A stretch of DNA of 33,355 nucleotides. It comes from Oscillospiraceae bacterium (GTDB taxonomy: Bacteria; Bacillota_A; Clostridia; Oscillospirales; CAG-272). A program made the position numbers and the translations under genes. The stretch spans positions 1 through 33,355 of the forward strand of contig SVSO01000004.1 in the NCBI GenBank assembly GCA_015064195.1, given 5' to 3'. Below the pieces are notes generated by a model, which ran no database searches, was not told where the DNA came from, and worked only from the letters and a program-made list of their open reading frames with translations. Positions 7,808-15,205 of this stretch are shown one piece after another; within the stretch, counting starts at the first letter, position 1; each line of letters opens with the position of its first letter.

Positions 7808-7815
7808 AAGATACG

Positions 7816-7845
7816 GCATATTTTCCGCCTGTCTCCAATATAAAT
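7816..7845 (+). promoter_or_regulatory. candidate sigma-E promoter of spoIVA
   Basis: GCATATT (7816-7822), 14 bp, then AATATAAAT (7837-7845) resembles the sporulation sigma-E consensus (GkATATT, 14 bp, CATACAnT), matching the -35 well and the -10 partly. No sigma-A promoter is seen in the gap. B. subtilis spoIVA is sigma-E dependent, which supports the reading. Confidence 0.5.
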
Positions 7846-7876
7846 AGGACAGGATAACAAAAGGAGGAATATGCCA

Positions 7877-9373
7877 ATGACTGAACCCTCAATTTACAAG
7901 GACATCGCAAGGCGGACGGCGAATACATTCTATCTCGGCGTCATCGGGCCGGTACGCACCGGAAAATCCACGTTTATCAAGAAATTCATGGAGGCTGTGG
8001 TGATTCCGAACATCCGGGATGAGCATGAACGGGAGCGTGCGAGAGACGAAATGCCCCAGAGTGCCGCCGGAAAAACGGTGATGACCACCGAGCCGAAGTT
8101 CATTCCCGATGAAGCGGTGGAGATCACGCTTTCCGACAATGCGGTGATGAAGGTGAAGATGGTGGACTGCGTGGGCTACATCGTGCCGGATGCCATCGGT
8201 CACATCGAGGACGGACACGCACGGATGGTGCATACACCATGGCAGGCTGAGCCGATGCCCTTTGTACAGGCGGCGGAGCTTGGCACGCGCAAGGTCATCA
8301 CCGAGCACGCCACGGTGGGAATGCTGGTCACGACTGACGGCACCATCGGCGAGATCCCGCGGGAGAATTATGTGGAGGCGGAAGAGCGTGTGGTGCGGGA
8401 GCTGAAGGAGACGGGCAAGCCTTTCGCCGTCATCCTCAATTCTGCCAATCCTGCTGACGCATCGGCGGTGAAGCTTGCACTGGAGCTGGAAACAAAATAC
8501 GCCGCGCCGGTGGCACTGGTCAACTGTTTACAGCTGAACAGCGATGACATCCGGAACATTCTTGAGCTGGTGCTCACCGAGTTTCCGGTTTGCGAGCTGA
8601 ACGTGAAGCTTCCGGACTGGCTGAATGCACTGGAGCCGTCCCACAGACTGCGCACGGAGCTTGACCGGTTCGTGCTGGAGCGTGCGGAGCGTGTGCGCAA
8701 GATCGGCGAGATCTCGCAGATCTTCGCGAAACCGGCGGAGGATGACGAATCCGCAGGATGCGAGCTGGTGGAGGATGTGATCATCGACCGTATCGATCTG
8801 GGAAACGGTACGGCATCCTTGAGCATTGTGCTGAAGGATGGGCTGTATTACAAGACCATCAGTGAGCTTTGCGGCTTTGATATTTCAAACGAGGAGAAGC
8901 TGATCACCCTTCTGCGGGAGCTTGCCGGGATGAAGGAGAAATACGACCGGGTTGCCGAAGCACTGGCGGATGTGAACGAGAAGGGCTACGGGATCGTCAT
9001 GCCGGAGATCGAGGATCTGCATCTTGAGGAGCCGGAGATCGTCAAGCAGTCCGGCGGCTACGGTGTCAGACTCCGCGCATCTGCGCCCAGCATTCACATG
9101 ATCAAAGCCAACATTGAGACGGAGATCAGCCCGGTGGTGGGCACGGAACAGCAGTCGGAGGAGCTGGTGAAATTCATGCTGAAGGAATTCGAGGAAGATC
9201 CCAGACGCATCTGGGAATCGAATATGTTCGGCAAGACCCTCCATCAGCTGGTGAACGAAGGGCTTCACACCAAGCTGGGACATATGCCGGAGGATGCCCG
9301 CGCCAAGCTGTCAGAGACACTCCAGCGCATCATCAACGAGGGCAGCGGCGGTCTGATCTGCATTATTTTATAA
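7877..9373 (+). CDS. spoIVA: stage IV sporulation protein A, coat morphogenetic ATPase
   Basis: SpoIVA, 498 aa (B. subtilis protein 492 aa). It is made in the mother cell, binds the forespore surface and polymerises with ATP hydrolysis to form the base layer of the spore coat, also supporting cortex formation. The sequence shows the N-terminal KDIARRT segment, a P-loop GPVRTGKST (24-32 from this start), a DCVGYIVPDA switch region, and the C-terminal GGLICIIL end typical of the family. ATG 7871 and ATG 7877 are in frame; AAGGAGG (7861-7867) is 3 nt from the first and 9 nt from the second, and the second aligns residue for residue with the B. subtilis start, so 7877 is chosen. It stands alone between an AraC gene and a terminator. 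It marks the host lineage as spore-forming by ancestry. Confidence 0.96.
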   Translation: MTEPSIYKDIARRTANTFYLGVIGPVRTGKSTFIKKFMEAVVIPNIRDEHERERARDEMPQSAAGKTVMTTEPKFIPDEAVEITLSDNAVMKVKMVDCVGYIVPDAIGHIEDGHARMVHTPWQAEPMPFVQAAELGTRKVITEHATVGMLVTTDGTIGEIPRENYVEAEERVVRELKETGKPFAVILNSANPADASAVKLALELETKYAAPVALVNCLQLNSDDIRNILELVLTEFPVCELNVKLPDWLNALEPSHRLRTELDRFVLERAERVRKIGEISQIFAKPAEDDESAGCELVEDVIIDRIDLGNGTASLSIVLKDGLYYKTISELCGFDISNEEKLITLLRELAGMKEKYDRVAEALADVNEKGYGIVMPEIEDLHLEEPEIVKQSGGYGVRLRASAPSIHMIKANIETEISPVVGTEQQSEELVKFMLKEFEEDPRRIWESNMFGKTLHQLVNEGLHTKLGHMPEDARAKLSETLQRIINEGSGGLICIIL

Positions 9374-9380
9374 ACCAGAA

Positions 9381-9413
9381 CGGCTTCCGTGCATGACACG
9401 GAAGCCGGTTTTT
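9381..9413 (+). terminator. intrinsic terminator after spoIVA
   Basis: An 11-bp stem (9381-9391 with 9397-9407), loop CATGA, followed by a T-rich run from 9409. The T run overlaps the stop codon of the convergent transporter gene. The other flank is not T-rich, so it works mainly on the plus strand. Confidence 0.88.
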
Positions 9414-10641
9414 ATTTTGCCGCGCGGAATTTTTTCCACACGCCGATGGTGAGGATGCAGATGAGCGTTCCGGCACCGGCGACGATGACCCAGGAGACGA
9501 TGGTGGCATTCCAGCCGAAATGTGCCTCCAGAACGGCAAAAAAGTAAGTCGCAAGGCCGCTTCCCACGTAGGTGAACGCATTGAGCATTCCCGCAACGGT
9601 GGAGATCTTGTTATACTTGTTAAAATAACGCGGTACACGACCGATGAGCATAAGATTGATGCCGTGCATACAGCCGGTCAGCAGAGCGGTGAGGAGGACT
9701 GAGCCGATGGCGTTCCTGCCGATGAGCGGGACAAGCAGAGCGGCGGCGGCGGTGGAGATGCCGAACAGGATGGAGGAGCTGACCAGCTCATTTCTCACCC
9801 GTGCTTCCAACCAGTCGGCCACCTTGTAGCTGAACATGGCGAAGATCGGCAGCAGGACGGCGGAGAGAATGGAGACGGAGGACGGGAGATTAAAGGTATC
9901 GGAAATGAGAGTTGGCATCCAAGTGGCAACGCCGTCCCGCAGAATGCCCTGCAGGACGATTGCGAGCCCGATCAGCGCGATGAGGATGACGACAGCCTTA
10001 TCCCGCAGCATGGACGGTGCGGGGGCTTGTACATCCTCCTTGGGCTTTGCGGGGGCATTGAAATCGTTCTTCGGTGCGAACAGCTGCCAGATGACGACCA
10101 TCAGCACAGCCGCCACTGCACCGACGAAGAATACCACCTTCCATGATGCCATGGCTGCACTGAGGGATGCGATGAGATAGACGGCGATGGTTGCCACGGA
10201 GGAGCCGCAGGAGACCCAGATGCAGGCTTTGTCATAATGCTCGCTGTCCAGATTGACTGCCATCATGCGCACAAGCGGCGGCCAGAACAGTGCCTGCGCG
10301 AAGCCGTTGAGACCCCACAGGACGAGCATCGGCGTGATGCTTGTCATGAAGGGCATGAGGATGTTGCAGACTGCGGTGGCGGACATACCGATGATGATGA
10401 GACTGCGGGGCTTTATGTGGTCGCCGATGAAGCCGCTGATGAGCTGACCGATGCCGTAGGTGACAAAAGCGATGGTGCTGACGAGTCCGGCCTGATCCTT
10501 GGTGATCCCCAGACTGTCCACCACATCGATGAGCACCACGTCATAGTTTTTGCGGGTCAGGTAGCTGGTAAAATAGACCGCCGTGCAGAGCAGCATGAAA
10601 AAGATCGCGCGCCGCTCAGTGGAGTTTTGCGTGGGTTTCAT
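9412..10641 (-). CDS. MFS transporter, organophosphate:phosphate antiporter (OPA/GlpT-UhpT) type
   Basis: Major facilitator superfamily permease of 409 aa with about 12 hydrophobic segments. The N-terminus YFTSYLTRKNYDVVLIDV and the first-loop motif GFIGDHIKPR resemble the OPA subgroup (GlpT, UhpT, PgtP), which exchange sugar or glycerol phosphates for phosphate. The substrate cannot be read from the sequence. The start ATG (10639-10641) overlaps the stop of the DeoR gene as ATGA, with AAGGA about 8 nt upstream, so the two are translationally coupled and cotranscribed. A DeoR partner is consistent with a phosphorylated sugar as inducer and substrate. The stop lies in the terminator region of spoIVA. 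Confidence 0.83.
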   Translation of the reverse strand: MKPTQNSTERRAIFFMLLCTAVYFTSYLTRKNYDVVLIDVVDSLGITKDQAGLVSTIAFVTYGIGQLISGFIGDHIKPRSLIIIGMSATAVCNILMPFMTSITPMLVLWGLNGFAQALFWPPLVRMMAVNLDSEHYDKACIWVSCGSSVATIAVYLIASLSAAMASWKVVFFVGAVAAVLMVVIWQLFAPKNDFNAPAKPKEDVQAPAPSMLRDKAVVILIALIGLAIVLQGILRDGVATWMPTLISDTFNLPSSVSILSAVLLPIFAMFSYKVADWLEARVRNELVSSSILFGISTAAAALLVPLIGRNAIGSVLLTALLTGCMHGINLMLIGRVPRYFNKYNKISTVAGMLNAFTYVGSGLATYFFAVLEAHFGWNATIVSWVIVAGAGTLICILTIGVWKKFRAAK

Positions 10642-11420
10642 TTTGTAAATCCTTTCTCCGTGAGAATGCGGATGTCATGGGCGGCGTACAGCTCGGCGAG
10701 CGCGGGATCCAGCTCGTTGTCGGTGATAATGGCATCGGCTTCCGACAGCTCGCACAGGCGATAGGGAAGCGTGGTTTCAAACTTGGTGCTGTCGGCAACC
10801 AGATACCGCCGGTCGGAGATGTCCAGAAAACCGCGCATGATGGTGTGATACTCCATGAGGTTGACCATGGCGCCGTACCGCAGGGAAATGCTGGACGGTG
10901 CGACAAAGCAGAGATCCGCGTGAAGCCGCTTCAGATTTTCCTCGGCGATGTGACCACGGAAAATATGCTCGCTTTTCATGTAGCGTCCGCCCAGAGAGAT
11001 CACCTCAAAATCGCTGTTTTCCGTGATGATGTCGATGATGTCACGGGAATAGGTGATGATGGTGAGATTTTTGAATTTTTCGCACAGGATGCAGGCCAGC
11101 TGGGATGTGGTACTGCCCGAATCCAGCGCGATGATGTCGTTTTCCGCGATGAGTCCGACGGCGGCCATGGACAGGGAATTTTTCTTGTCCACATTTTCGT
11201 CCAGCCGCTCGGTCAGCTCGGAGAATTCGTATTTCCGTCCGGTGGTGTCAATGGCTCCGCCGTGGACACGCATCAGCTTGCCCTGTTTTTCCAGATGTGC
11301 CAGATCCCGGCGGATGGTTTCGATGGATACACCGAAGCGTGCGGTCAGATCGGAAACCGTGACGGAGCGATGTTCACGGAGCAGGGACAGGATAATATCG
11401 TAACGTTCATTTGCAAACAA
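10638..11420 (-). CDS. DeoR-family transcriptional regulator
   Basis: DeoR-type repressor of about 260 aa. The N-terminus (ILSLLREHRSVTVSDLTARF, then GVSIETIRRDLAHLEKQGKL and RVHGGA) is the classic DeoR winged helix-turn-helix. The C-terminal part, with DSGSTTSQLA and TYSRDI, is the ISOCOT-like sugar-phosphate sensor domain. No ATG is usable; TTG codons at 11426 and 11420 are in frame. The ribosome site GGAGGTGA (11427-11434) directly abuts the first and is 9 nt from the second when measured from GGAGG, and the second gives the common family start MFANERY, so 11420 is chosen. It is coupled to the OPA-type transporter by an ATGA overlap and has its own consensus promoter containing direct repeats that could be its operator. 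Confidence 0.87.
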   Translation of the reverse strand: MFANERYDIILSLLREHRSVTVSDLTARFGVSIETIRRDLAHLEKQGKLMRVHGGAIDTTGRKYEFSELTERLDENVDKKNSLSMAAVGLIAENDIIALDSGSTTSQLACILCEKFKNLTIITYSRDIIDIITENSDFEVISLGGRYMKSEHIFRGHIAEENLKRLHADLCFVAPSSISLRYGAMVNLMEYHTIMRGFLDISDRRYLVADSTKFETTLPYRLCELSEADAIITDNELDPALAELYAAHDIRILTEKGFTK

Positions 11421-11430
11421 TTGCAATCAC

Positions 11431-11472
11431 CTCCACACAATTACACACGATATTATACCATACTCCACACAA
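11431..11472 (-). repeat. two identical 10-bp direct repeats at the DeoR promoter
   Basis: On the minus strand TTGTGTGGAG occurs at 11463-11472 and again at 11431-11440, a 32-bp period or about three helical turns, bracketing the -10 box. The second copy contributes the ribosome site. Between them TTACACACGA resembles an inverted half. DeoR proteins often bind repeated operators on one DNA face. Confidence 0.6.
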
Positions 11473-11480
11473 CCTGTCAA
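11452..11480 (-). promoter_or_regulatory. consensus sigma-A promoter of the deoR-type/transporter operon
   Basis: On the minus strand TTGACA (11475-11480) and TATAAT (11452-11457) are 17 bp apart, full consensus, suggesting a strong promoter held off by a repressor. Confidence 0.88.
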
Positions 11481-11515
11481 TGGCGGATATCAACAAATTT
11501 TTACCGGATGAGGAA

Positions 11516-12310
11516 TCAACCTTTGCCTTTTTGCAGACGAAGCTCGGCGGGGGTGATATTCCGATGCTTTTTGAAGATCTTGGAAAAATGCACGGGATCG
11601 GCGTAACCGGTCATGGATGCAGTCTGCGTGACGGAATAGCCCGCCTGCAGGAGTGCTTCCGCATGGCGCAGCTTCACATCGGTGATGTATTCCTTGAGGG
11701 ACATCCCGTAGTCCTCCTTGAAAATGCGCGACAGATAGCGGCGGTTGATGTTCATGTCCTCCGCCAGCTTTTCCACGCTGAGATTTCTCATGTAATTTTT
11801 CTCGATGTAGTTTGCCGCCCGCTCGGTATAGCTGCCCACACCGGAAGGATTGGTGCTGGTTTCGCCGAACACATCGGCAAGGAGCAAAAAGAGTTGCCCG
11901 GCTAGAAATTCTTCCCGCATCCGGGAGAGTGAGCCGCATCGCAGCATATTGGGAAACAGCCGGCAGTCCTGCAGCTTCAGAATGTCAGGCGCATCATCGA
12001 ACAGCGCGGCAAGTCTGCCGGTGAAGCCGATCCAGATGTAATGCCACGGCTCTTTTTCATCGGCGGTGTAGGTGGTCACTTCACCGGGGCGGATGACAAA
12101 TGCCTGCCCGGGATGGACGGGCTGTGCGCCGTTCTGATTTTCAAAAACGCCGTGGCCGGAGACGATGTAGTGGATCAGATAATACTCTCTGATGTGCGGG
12201 CCGAAGGAATGGGACGGGATGCATTGCTCCCAGCCAAGCAGAACGGGATTGAGATCTGTGTAATTTTTGTCGATCATCAGGATTTCAAAGCTGTTGTCTA
12301 TTGTTTCCAT
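11516..12310 (-). CDS. AraC-family transcriptional regulator (GH4 locus)
   Basis: AraC/XylS regulator of 264 aa. The N-terminal cupin-like domain shows HSFGPHIREYYLIHYIVSG and GQAFVIRPGEVTTY, typical of sugar-sensing AraC proteins of Firmicutes. The C-terminal 100 aa contain two helix-turn-helix motifs (VEKLAEDMNINRRYLSRIF and VTQTASMTGYADPVHFSKIF) and the closing ITPAELR. The ATG at 12310 has GGAGG 5 nt upstream. It is transcribed away from the GH4 glycosidase gene through a shared 140-bp region and is the natural candidate for its activator, by analogy with MelR/RafR-type control. No terminator separates it from the downstream DeoR gene, which has its own promoter. Confidence 0.88.
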   Translation of the reverse strand: METIDNSFEILMIDKNYTDLNPVLLGWEQCIPSHSFGPHIREYYLIHYIVSGHGVFENQNGAQPVHPGQAFVIRPGEVTTYTADEKEPWHYIWIGFTGRLAALFDDAPDILKLQDCRLFPNMLRCGSLSRMREEFLAGQLFLLLADVFGETSTNPSGVGSYTERAANYIEKNYMRNLSVEKLAEDMNINRRYLSRIFKEDYGMSLKEYITDVKLRHAEALLQAGYSVTQTASMTGYADPVHFSKIFKKHRNITPAELRLQKGKG

Positions 12311-12338
12311 AATTGCCTCCGGATTTGAGATTAGTTAC

Positions 12339-12368
12339 ATTATAACATAAAATGCTTACCTATTGCAA
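12339..12368 (-). promoter_or_regulatory. promoter of the GH4-locus AraC gene
   Basis: On the minus strand the -35 TTGCAA (12363-12368) and the -10 TATAAT (12339-12344) are separated by 18 bp. Confidence 0.7.
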
Positions 12369-12397
12369 TTCACATTCTACACAAAATGTGGTAAGAT
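12369..12397 (+). promoter_or_regulatory. promoter and inverted repeat of the GH4 gene
   Basis: TTCACA (12369-12374) and TAAGAT (12392-12397) are 17 bp apart. The spacer contains CACATT (12371-12376) and AATGTG (12385-12390), perfect 6-bp inverted arms, a candidate regulator site. A second small repeat, GAAAAG (12406-12411) and CTTTTC (12417-12422), lies in the leader. Confidence 0.6.
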
Positions 12398-12450
12398 AGT
12401 ATCGGGAAAAGTTACGCTTTTCACTGTTTTTTGAAATGGAGGCTTGAACT

Positions 12451-13788
12451 ATGATCAAGATTACATTTGTCGGTGCGGGAAGCACCGTGTTTGCAAAGAA
12501 TGTGCTGGGCGACGTTATGCTCACACCCTCGCTCCATGACGCTGAAATCGCGCTCTATGATATCGACGCGAACCGTCTGGAGGAGTCCTATGTGATGCTC
12601 ACCGCGCTGAACAACAATATCAATAAGGGCGCGGCTACCATCAAGAAGTACCTCGGTGTGGAACAGCGCAAGGATGCACTGGCCGGCGCACGCTTTGTCG
12701 TTGATGCCATTCAGGTGGGCGGTTATGAACCCTGCACTGTCACCGATTTCGAGATCCCCAAGAAGTACGGTCTTCGCCAGACCATCGGCGATACGCTGGG
12801 CATCGGCGGTATTTTCCGCGCACTTCGCACCATTCCGGTGCTGGAAGGCATCGCGAAGGATATGGAAGAAGTATGCCCCGACGCATGGTTCCTGAACTAC
12901 ACCAACCCCATGGCAATGCTCTCCGGCTATATGCAGAGATTCACCAAGATCAAGACCATCGGCCTCTGCCACAGTGTTCAGGTCTGCGCACCTCATCTGC
13001 TGAAAGCTCTGGGTATGGACGAATACGAGGAGAAGCACGTTGCAAGAATCGCCGGTATCAACCACATGGCATGGCTGCTGGACATCCGCGATCTTGACGG
13101 CAATGACCTCTATCCCGAGATCCGCGAGCGTGCATTCAAGCGCAATCAGACCGAAAAGCACGGCGATATGGTGCGTTATGAGTACATCCGCCGTCTGGGC
13201 TACTACTGCACCGAGTCCAGCGAGCACAACTCCGAGTACAATCCCTACTTCATCAAGTCCAAGTATCCGGAGCTGATCGACAAGTATAACATTCCGCTGG
13301 ATGAATATCCGCGCCGCTGTGTCAACCAGATCGCAGGCTGGGAGAAGCAGAAGAAGGAGCTGATGGAAGACAGCACCAAGCTGGCACATACCAGAAGCCG
13401 CGAGTATGCATCGTGGATCATGGATGCTATCGTCACCAACACACCCTATTCCATCGGCGGCAACGTCATCAACAACGGCCTCATCGACAACCTGCCCGCA
13501 GAGGCTTGCGTCGAGGTTCCCTGCCTTGTTGATGGCAAGGGCATCACGCCCTGCCACATGGGCCCGCTCCCGACTCAGCTGGCGGCAATGAACATCTCCA
13601 ATATCAATCCTCAGCTGCTCACCATCGAGGCGGCTGTGACCAGAAGAAAGTCCAAGATCTATCAGGCGGCTATGATGGATCCCCACACCGCGGCAGAGCT
13701 GTCCATCGACGACATCTGCGCAATGTGTGACGATCTCATCGCGGCTCACGGCGACTGGCTGCCCGAGTACATCGACGATGTAAGATAA
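12451..13788 (+). CDS. GH4 glycosidase, probable alpha-galactosidase (MelA-like)
   Basis: NAD- and divalent-metal-dependent glycoside hydrolase family 4, 445 aa. These enzymes oxidise C3 of the sugar transiently and cleave by elimination rather than by classical acid catalysis. The Rossmann loop VGAGST (7-12) binds NAD. The motif NYTNPM (149-154) contacts the sugar, and the metal ligands are C173 in GLCHSVQ and H205 in GINHMAW. The CHSV form is seen in MelA-type alpha-galactosidases and related enzymes; glucuronidase or galacturonidase activity cannot be excluded. GGAGG lies 8 nt before the ATG. The protein lacks a signal peptide, so its substrate must be imported. The divergent AraC gene probably regulates it. 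Codons end in C more often than in nearby regulator genes, suggesting high expression. Confidence 0.87.
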   Translation: MIKITFVGAGSTVFAKNVLGDVMLTPSLHDAEIALYDIDANRLEESYVMLTALNNNINKGAATIKKYLGVEQRKDALAGARFVVDAIQVGGYEPCTVTDFEIPKKYGLRQTIGDTLGIGGIFRALRTIPVLEGIAKDMEEVCPDAWFLNYTNPMAMLSGYMQRFTKIKTIGLCHSVQVCAPHLLKALGMDEYEEKHVARIAGINHMAWLLDIRDLDGNDLYPEIRERAFKRNQTEKHGDMVRYEYIRRLGYYCTESSEHNSEYNPYFIKSKYPELIDKYNIPLDEYPRRCVNQIAGWEKQKKELMEDSTKLAHTRSREYASWIMDAIVTNTPYSIGGNVINNGLIDNLPAEACVEVPCLVDGKGITPCHMGPLPTQLAAMNISNINPQLLTIEAAVTRRKSKIYQAAMMDPHTAAELSIDDICAMCDDLIAAHGDWLPEYIDDVR

Positions 13789-13815
13789 GGCTGAAACTGC
13801 ACAAAAATAACAAAT

Positions 13816-13864
13816 CGGCGGCGAATCTGCTGTGTAAAACGCAGAACTTCGCCGCCGCTTTTTT
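13816..13864 (+). terminator. strong intrinsic terminator after the GH4 gene
   Basis: A 10-bp stem (CGGCGGCGAA, 13816-13825, with 13848-13857) continues after a 2-nt bulge into TCTGC/GCAGA, with a 10-nt loop and six T at 13859-13864. Confidence 0.92.
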
Positions 13865-13872
13865 ACATGGAC

Positions 13873-13901
13873 TTGACATTGATTTTACATTCGTGTACAA
13901 T
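13873..13901 (+). promoter_or_regulatory. sigma-A promoter of the phosphodiesterase gene
   Basis: TTGACA (13873-13878) and TACAAT (13896-13901) are 17 bp apart. The leader of about 43 nt holds a small hairpin, TCTCC (13912-13916) with GGAGA (13924-13928). Confidence 0.85.
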
Positions 13902-13950
13902 ATAAGTGTACTCTCCGAATTGGGGAGAATGATAATGACGGAGGCAACTT

Positions 13951-14670
13951 ATGAATACGATTAAGGTCAATCACGGAACAACAAAAATGGTCGCTCACCG
14001 CGGTGTCAGCGGACTGGAGCGCGAGAATACCAACGCGGCGTTTGTAGCAGCGGGAAGCCGCAGCTACTGGGGCATCGAGACGGACGTTTACCGCACGGCA
14101 GACGGCGGCTTCGTGCTCTGCCACGACAACAACACCAAGCGCGTCAGCGGCGACAACATCACCATCGAGGAATCCACGCTGGAAAATCTTCAGCGCATCC
14201 GTCTCTTTGACAAGGACGGCACCAAGAATCGCTACGACCTCTACATCCCTCAGCTTCGCGAATATGTGAGCATCTGCAAGCGATATGAAAAGGTTGGCGT
14301 GCTGGAGCTGAAATCCGCATTCACCGATGAGGAGATTGCGGCGATTATCGACATCATCAAGGAGCAGGATTATCTCTGCGGCATCACCTTCATCTCCTTC
14401 AGCTACGAGAATCTGCGCAAGGTGAAGGCAATCCTGCCTGATCAGCCCTGCCAGTTCCTCTGCTCCGAGTGCAGCGATGAGCGCATTGAACAGCTGAAGG
14501 CGGACAAGATGGATCTGGACATCCATCTGAAGGGCGTAACCGAGGAGCTGGTGAAGAAGCTTCACGAAAACGGCATTGAGATCAACGTATGGACGGTGGA
14601 CAATCCCGAGGATGCGGATCGGCTCATCGGCTGGGGCGTTGACTACATCACATCGAACATTCTCGAATAA
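13951..14670 (+). CDS. glycerophosphodiester phosphodiesterase (GDPD family)
   Basis: GDPD-family TIM barrel of 239 aa, hydrolysing glycerophosphodiesters (for example glycerophosphoethanolamine or -glycerol) to glycerol-3-phosphate and an alcohol. Catalytic and metal residues are visible: H16-R17 in VAHRG, E43 and D45 in GIETDVYRT, H58 in LCHDN, E119 in VLELK. The conserved closing segment NVWTVDNPEDADRLIGWGVD is present. There is no signal peptide or transmembrane segment, so it is a cytoplasmic type. GGAGG lies 6 nt before the ATG. It has its own promoter and terminator, so it is a single-gene unit. The exact substrate head group is unknown. Confidence 0.92.
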   Translation: MNTIKVNHGTTKMVAHRGVSGLERENTNAAFVAAGSRSYWGIETDVYRTADGGFVLCHDNNTKRVSGDNITIEESTLENLQRIRLFDKDGTKNRYDLYIPQLREYVSICKRYEKVGVLELKSAFTDEEIAAIIDIIKEQDYLCGITFISFSYENLRKVKAILPDQPCQFLCSECSDERIEQLKADKMDLDIHLKGVTEELVKKLHENGIEINVWTVDNPEDADRLIGWGVDYITSNILE

Positions 14671-14675
14671 AAAAC

Positions 14676-14709
14676 GAATGGGAGCTTTACAGCTCCCATT
14701 CATTTTTTT
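14676..14709. terminator. bidirectional terminator between the phosphodiesterase gene and the rnf-sfp operon
   Basis: An 11-bp stem GAATGGGAGCT / AGCTCCCATTC (14676-14686 with 14691-14701), loop TTAC, with T-rich tract at 14703-14709 on the plus strand and an A run at 14669-14674 serving as T tract on the minus strand. The stop codon of the minus-strand sfp-type gene starts in the loop. Confidence 0.92.
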
Positions 14710-15205
14710 CGATGATTTTTGCGGAAACGGCAGATTCCGCGCAGATGGTGACGGCGTGATCGCCGTGAATGAAATGCGAGAATACCAGCGGTTGATCGAA
14801 GACCGAGAAGGATGGAAAGGTTCGCGAAAAGCCTTCGCCGGTGTATTTGACAAAGCTCTCCTTTGCTGTCCAGATCTCGTAAAACCGATCCTCCGGCGAT
14901 TCTTTCACATAGGCAAGCTCATCCGGTGCGAAAAAACGCGCCGCAAGCTTCAGAAGCTTTTCCGGATCGCCGCCCGTTTTTTCGATGTCCGCACCGATTG
15001 CCCGGTGGGATATCACCGCGAGACACAACCCATGGGAATGGGATATGCTGACGTGCCATCCGCCGTCAAAGCACGGCTTCCCGCGCGCATCGTGGGACAG
15101 CGTGTGCCGCTCTCCGGAAATCACCCGCACCGCATATTCGGCGAGGGCGCGGCCGATGGAATGCTCGGTCTCCTTGGTGCAGGGGCAAAGATAGATCCCC
15201 GTCAT
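14687..15205 (-). CDS. Sfp/AcpS-type 4'-phosphopantetheinyl transferase
   Basis: Enzyme of 172 aa that would move phosphopantetheine from CoA to a serine of a carrier protein. Family motifs are present: a degenerate first motif RGKPCF (41-46), VSISHSHG (52-59), the Mg-binding IGADIEK (70-76, with D73 and E75) and FYEIWTAKESFVKYTG (108-123). It is shorter than Bacillus Sfp (about 224 aa), as many compact Clostridial members are. Its ATG overlaps the rnfB stop as ATGA, so it is translated as the last gene of the rnf operon. No carrier protein, polyketide or peptide synthase gene is in the window, and the reason for its linkage with Rnf is unclear. Confidence 0.87.
   Translation of the reverse strand: MTGIYLCPCTKETEHSIGRALAEYAVRVISGERHTLSHDARGKPCFDGGWHVSISHSHGLCLAVISHRAIGADIEKTGGDPEKLLKLAARFFAPDELAYVKESPEDRFYEIWTAKESFVKYTGEGFSRTFPSFSVFDQPLVFSHFIHGDHAVTICAESAVSAKIIEKNEWEL

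Noticed and set aside
12421..13749. 442-codon minus-strand open frame
   Set aside because: Antisense to the GH4 gene; no start signal or domain.
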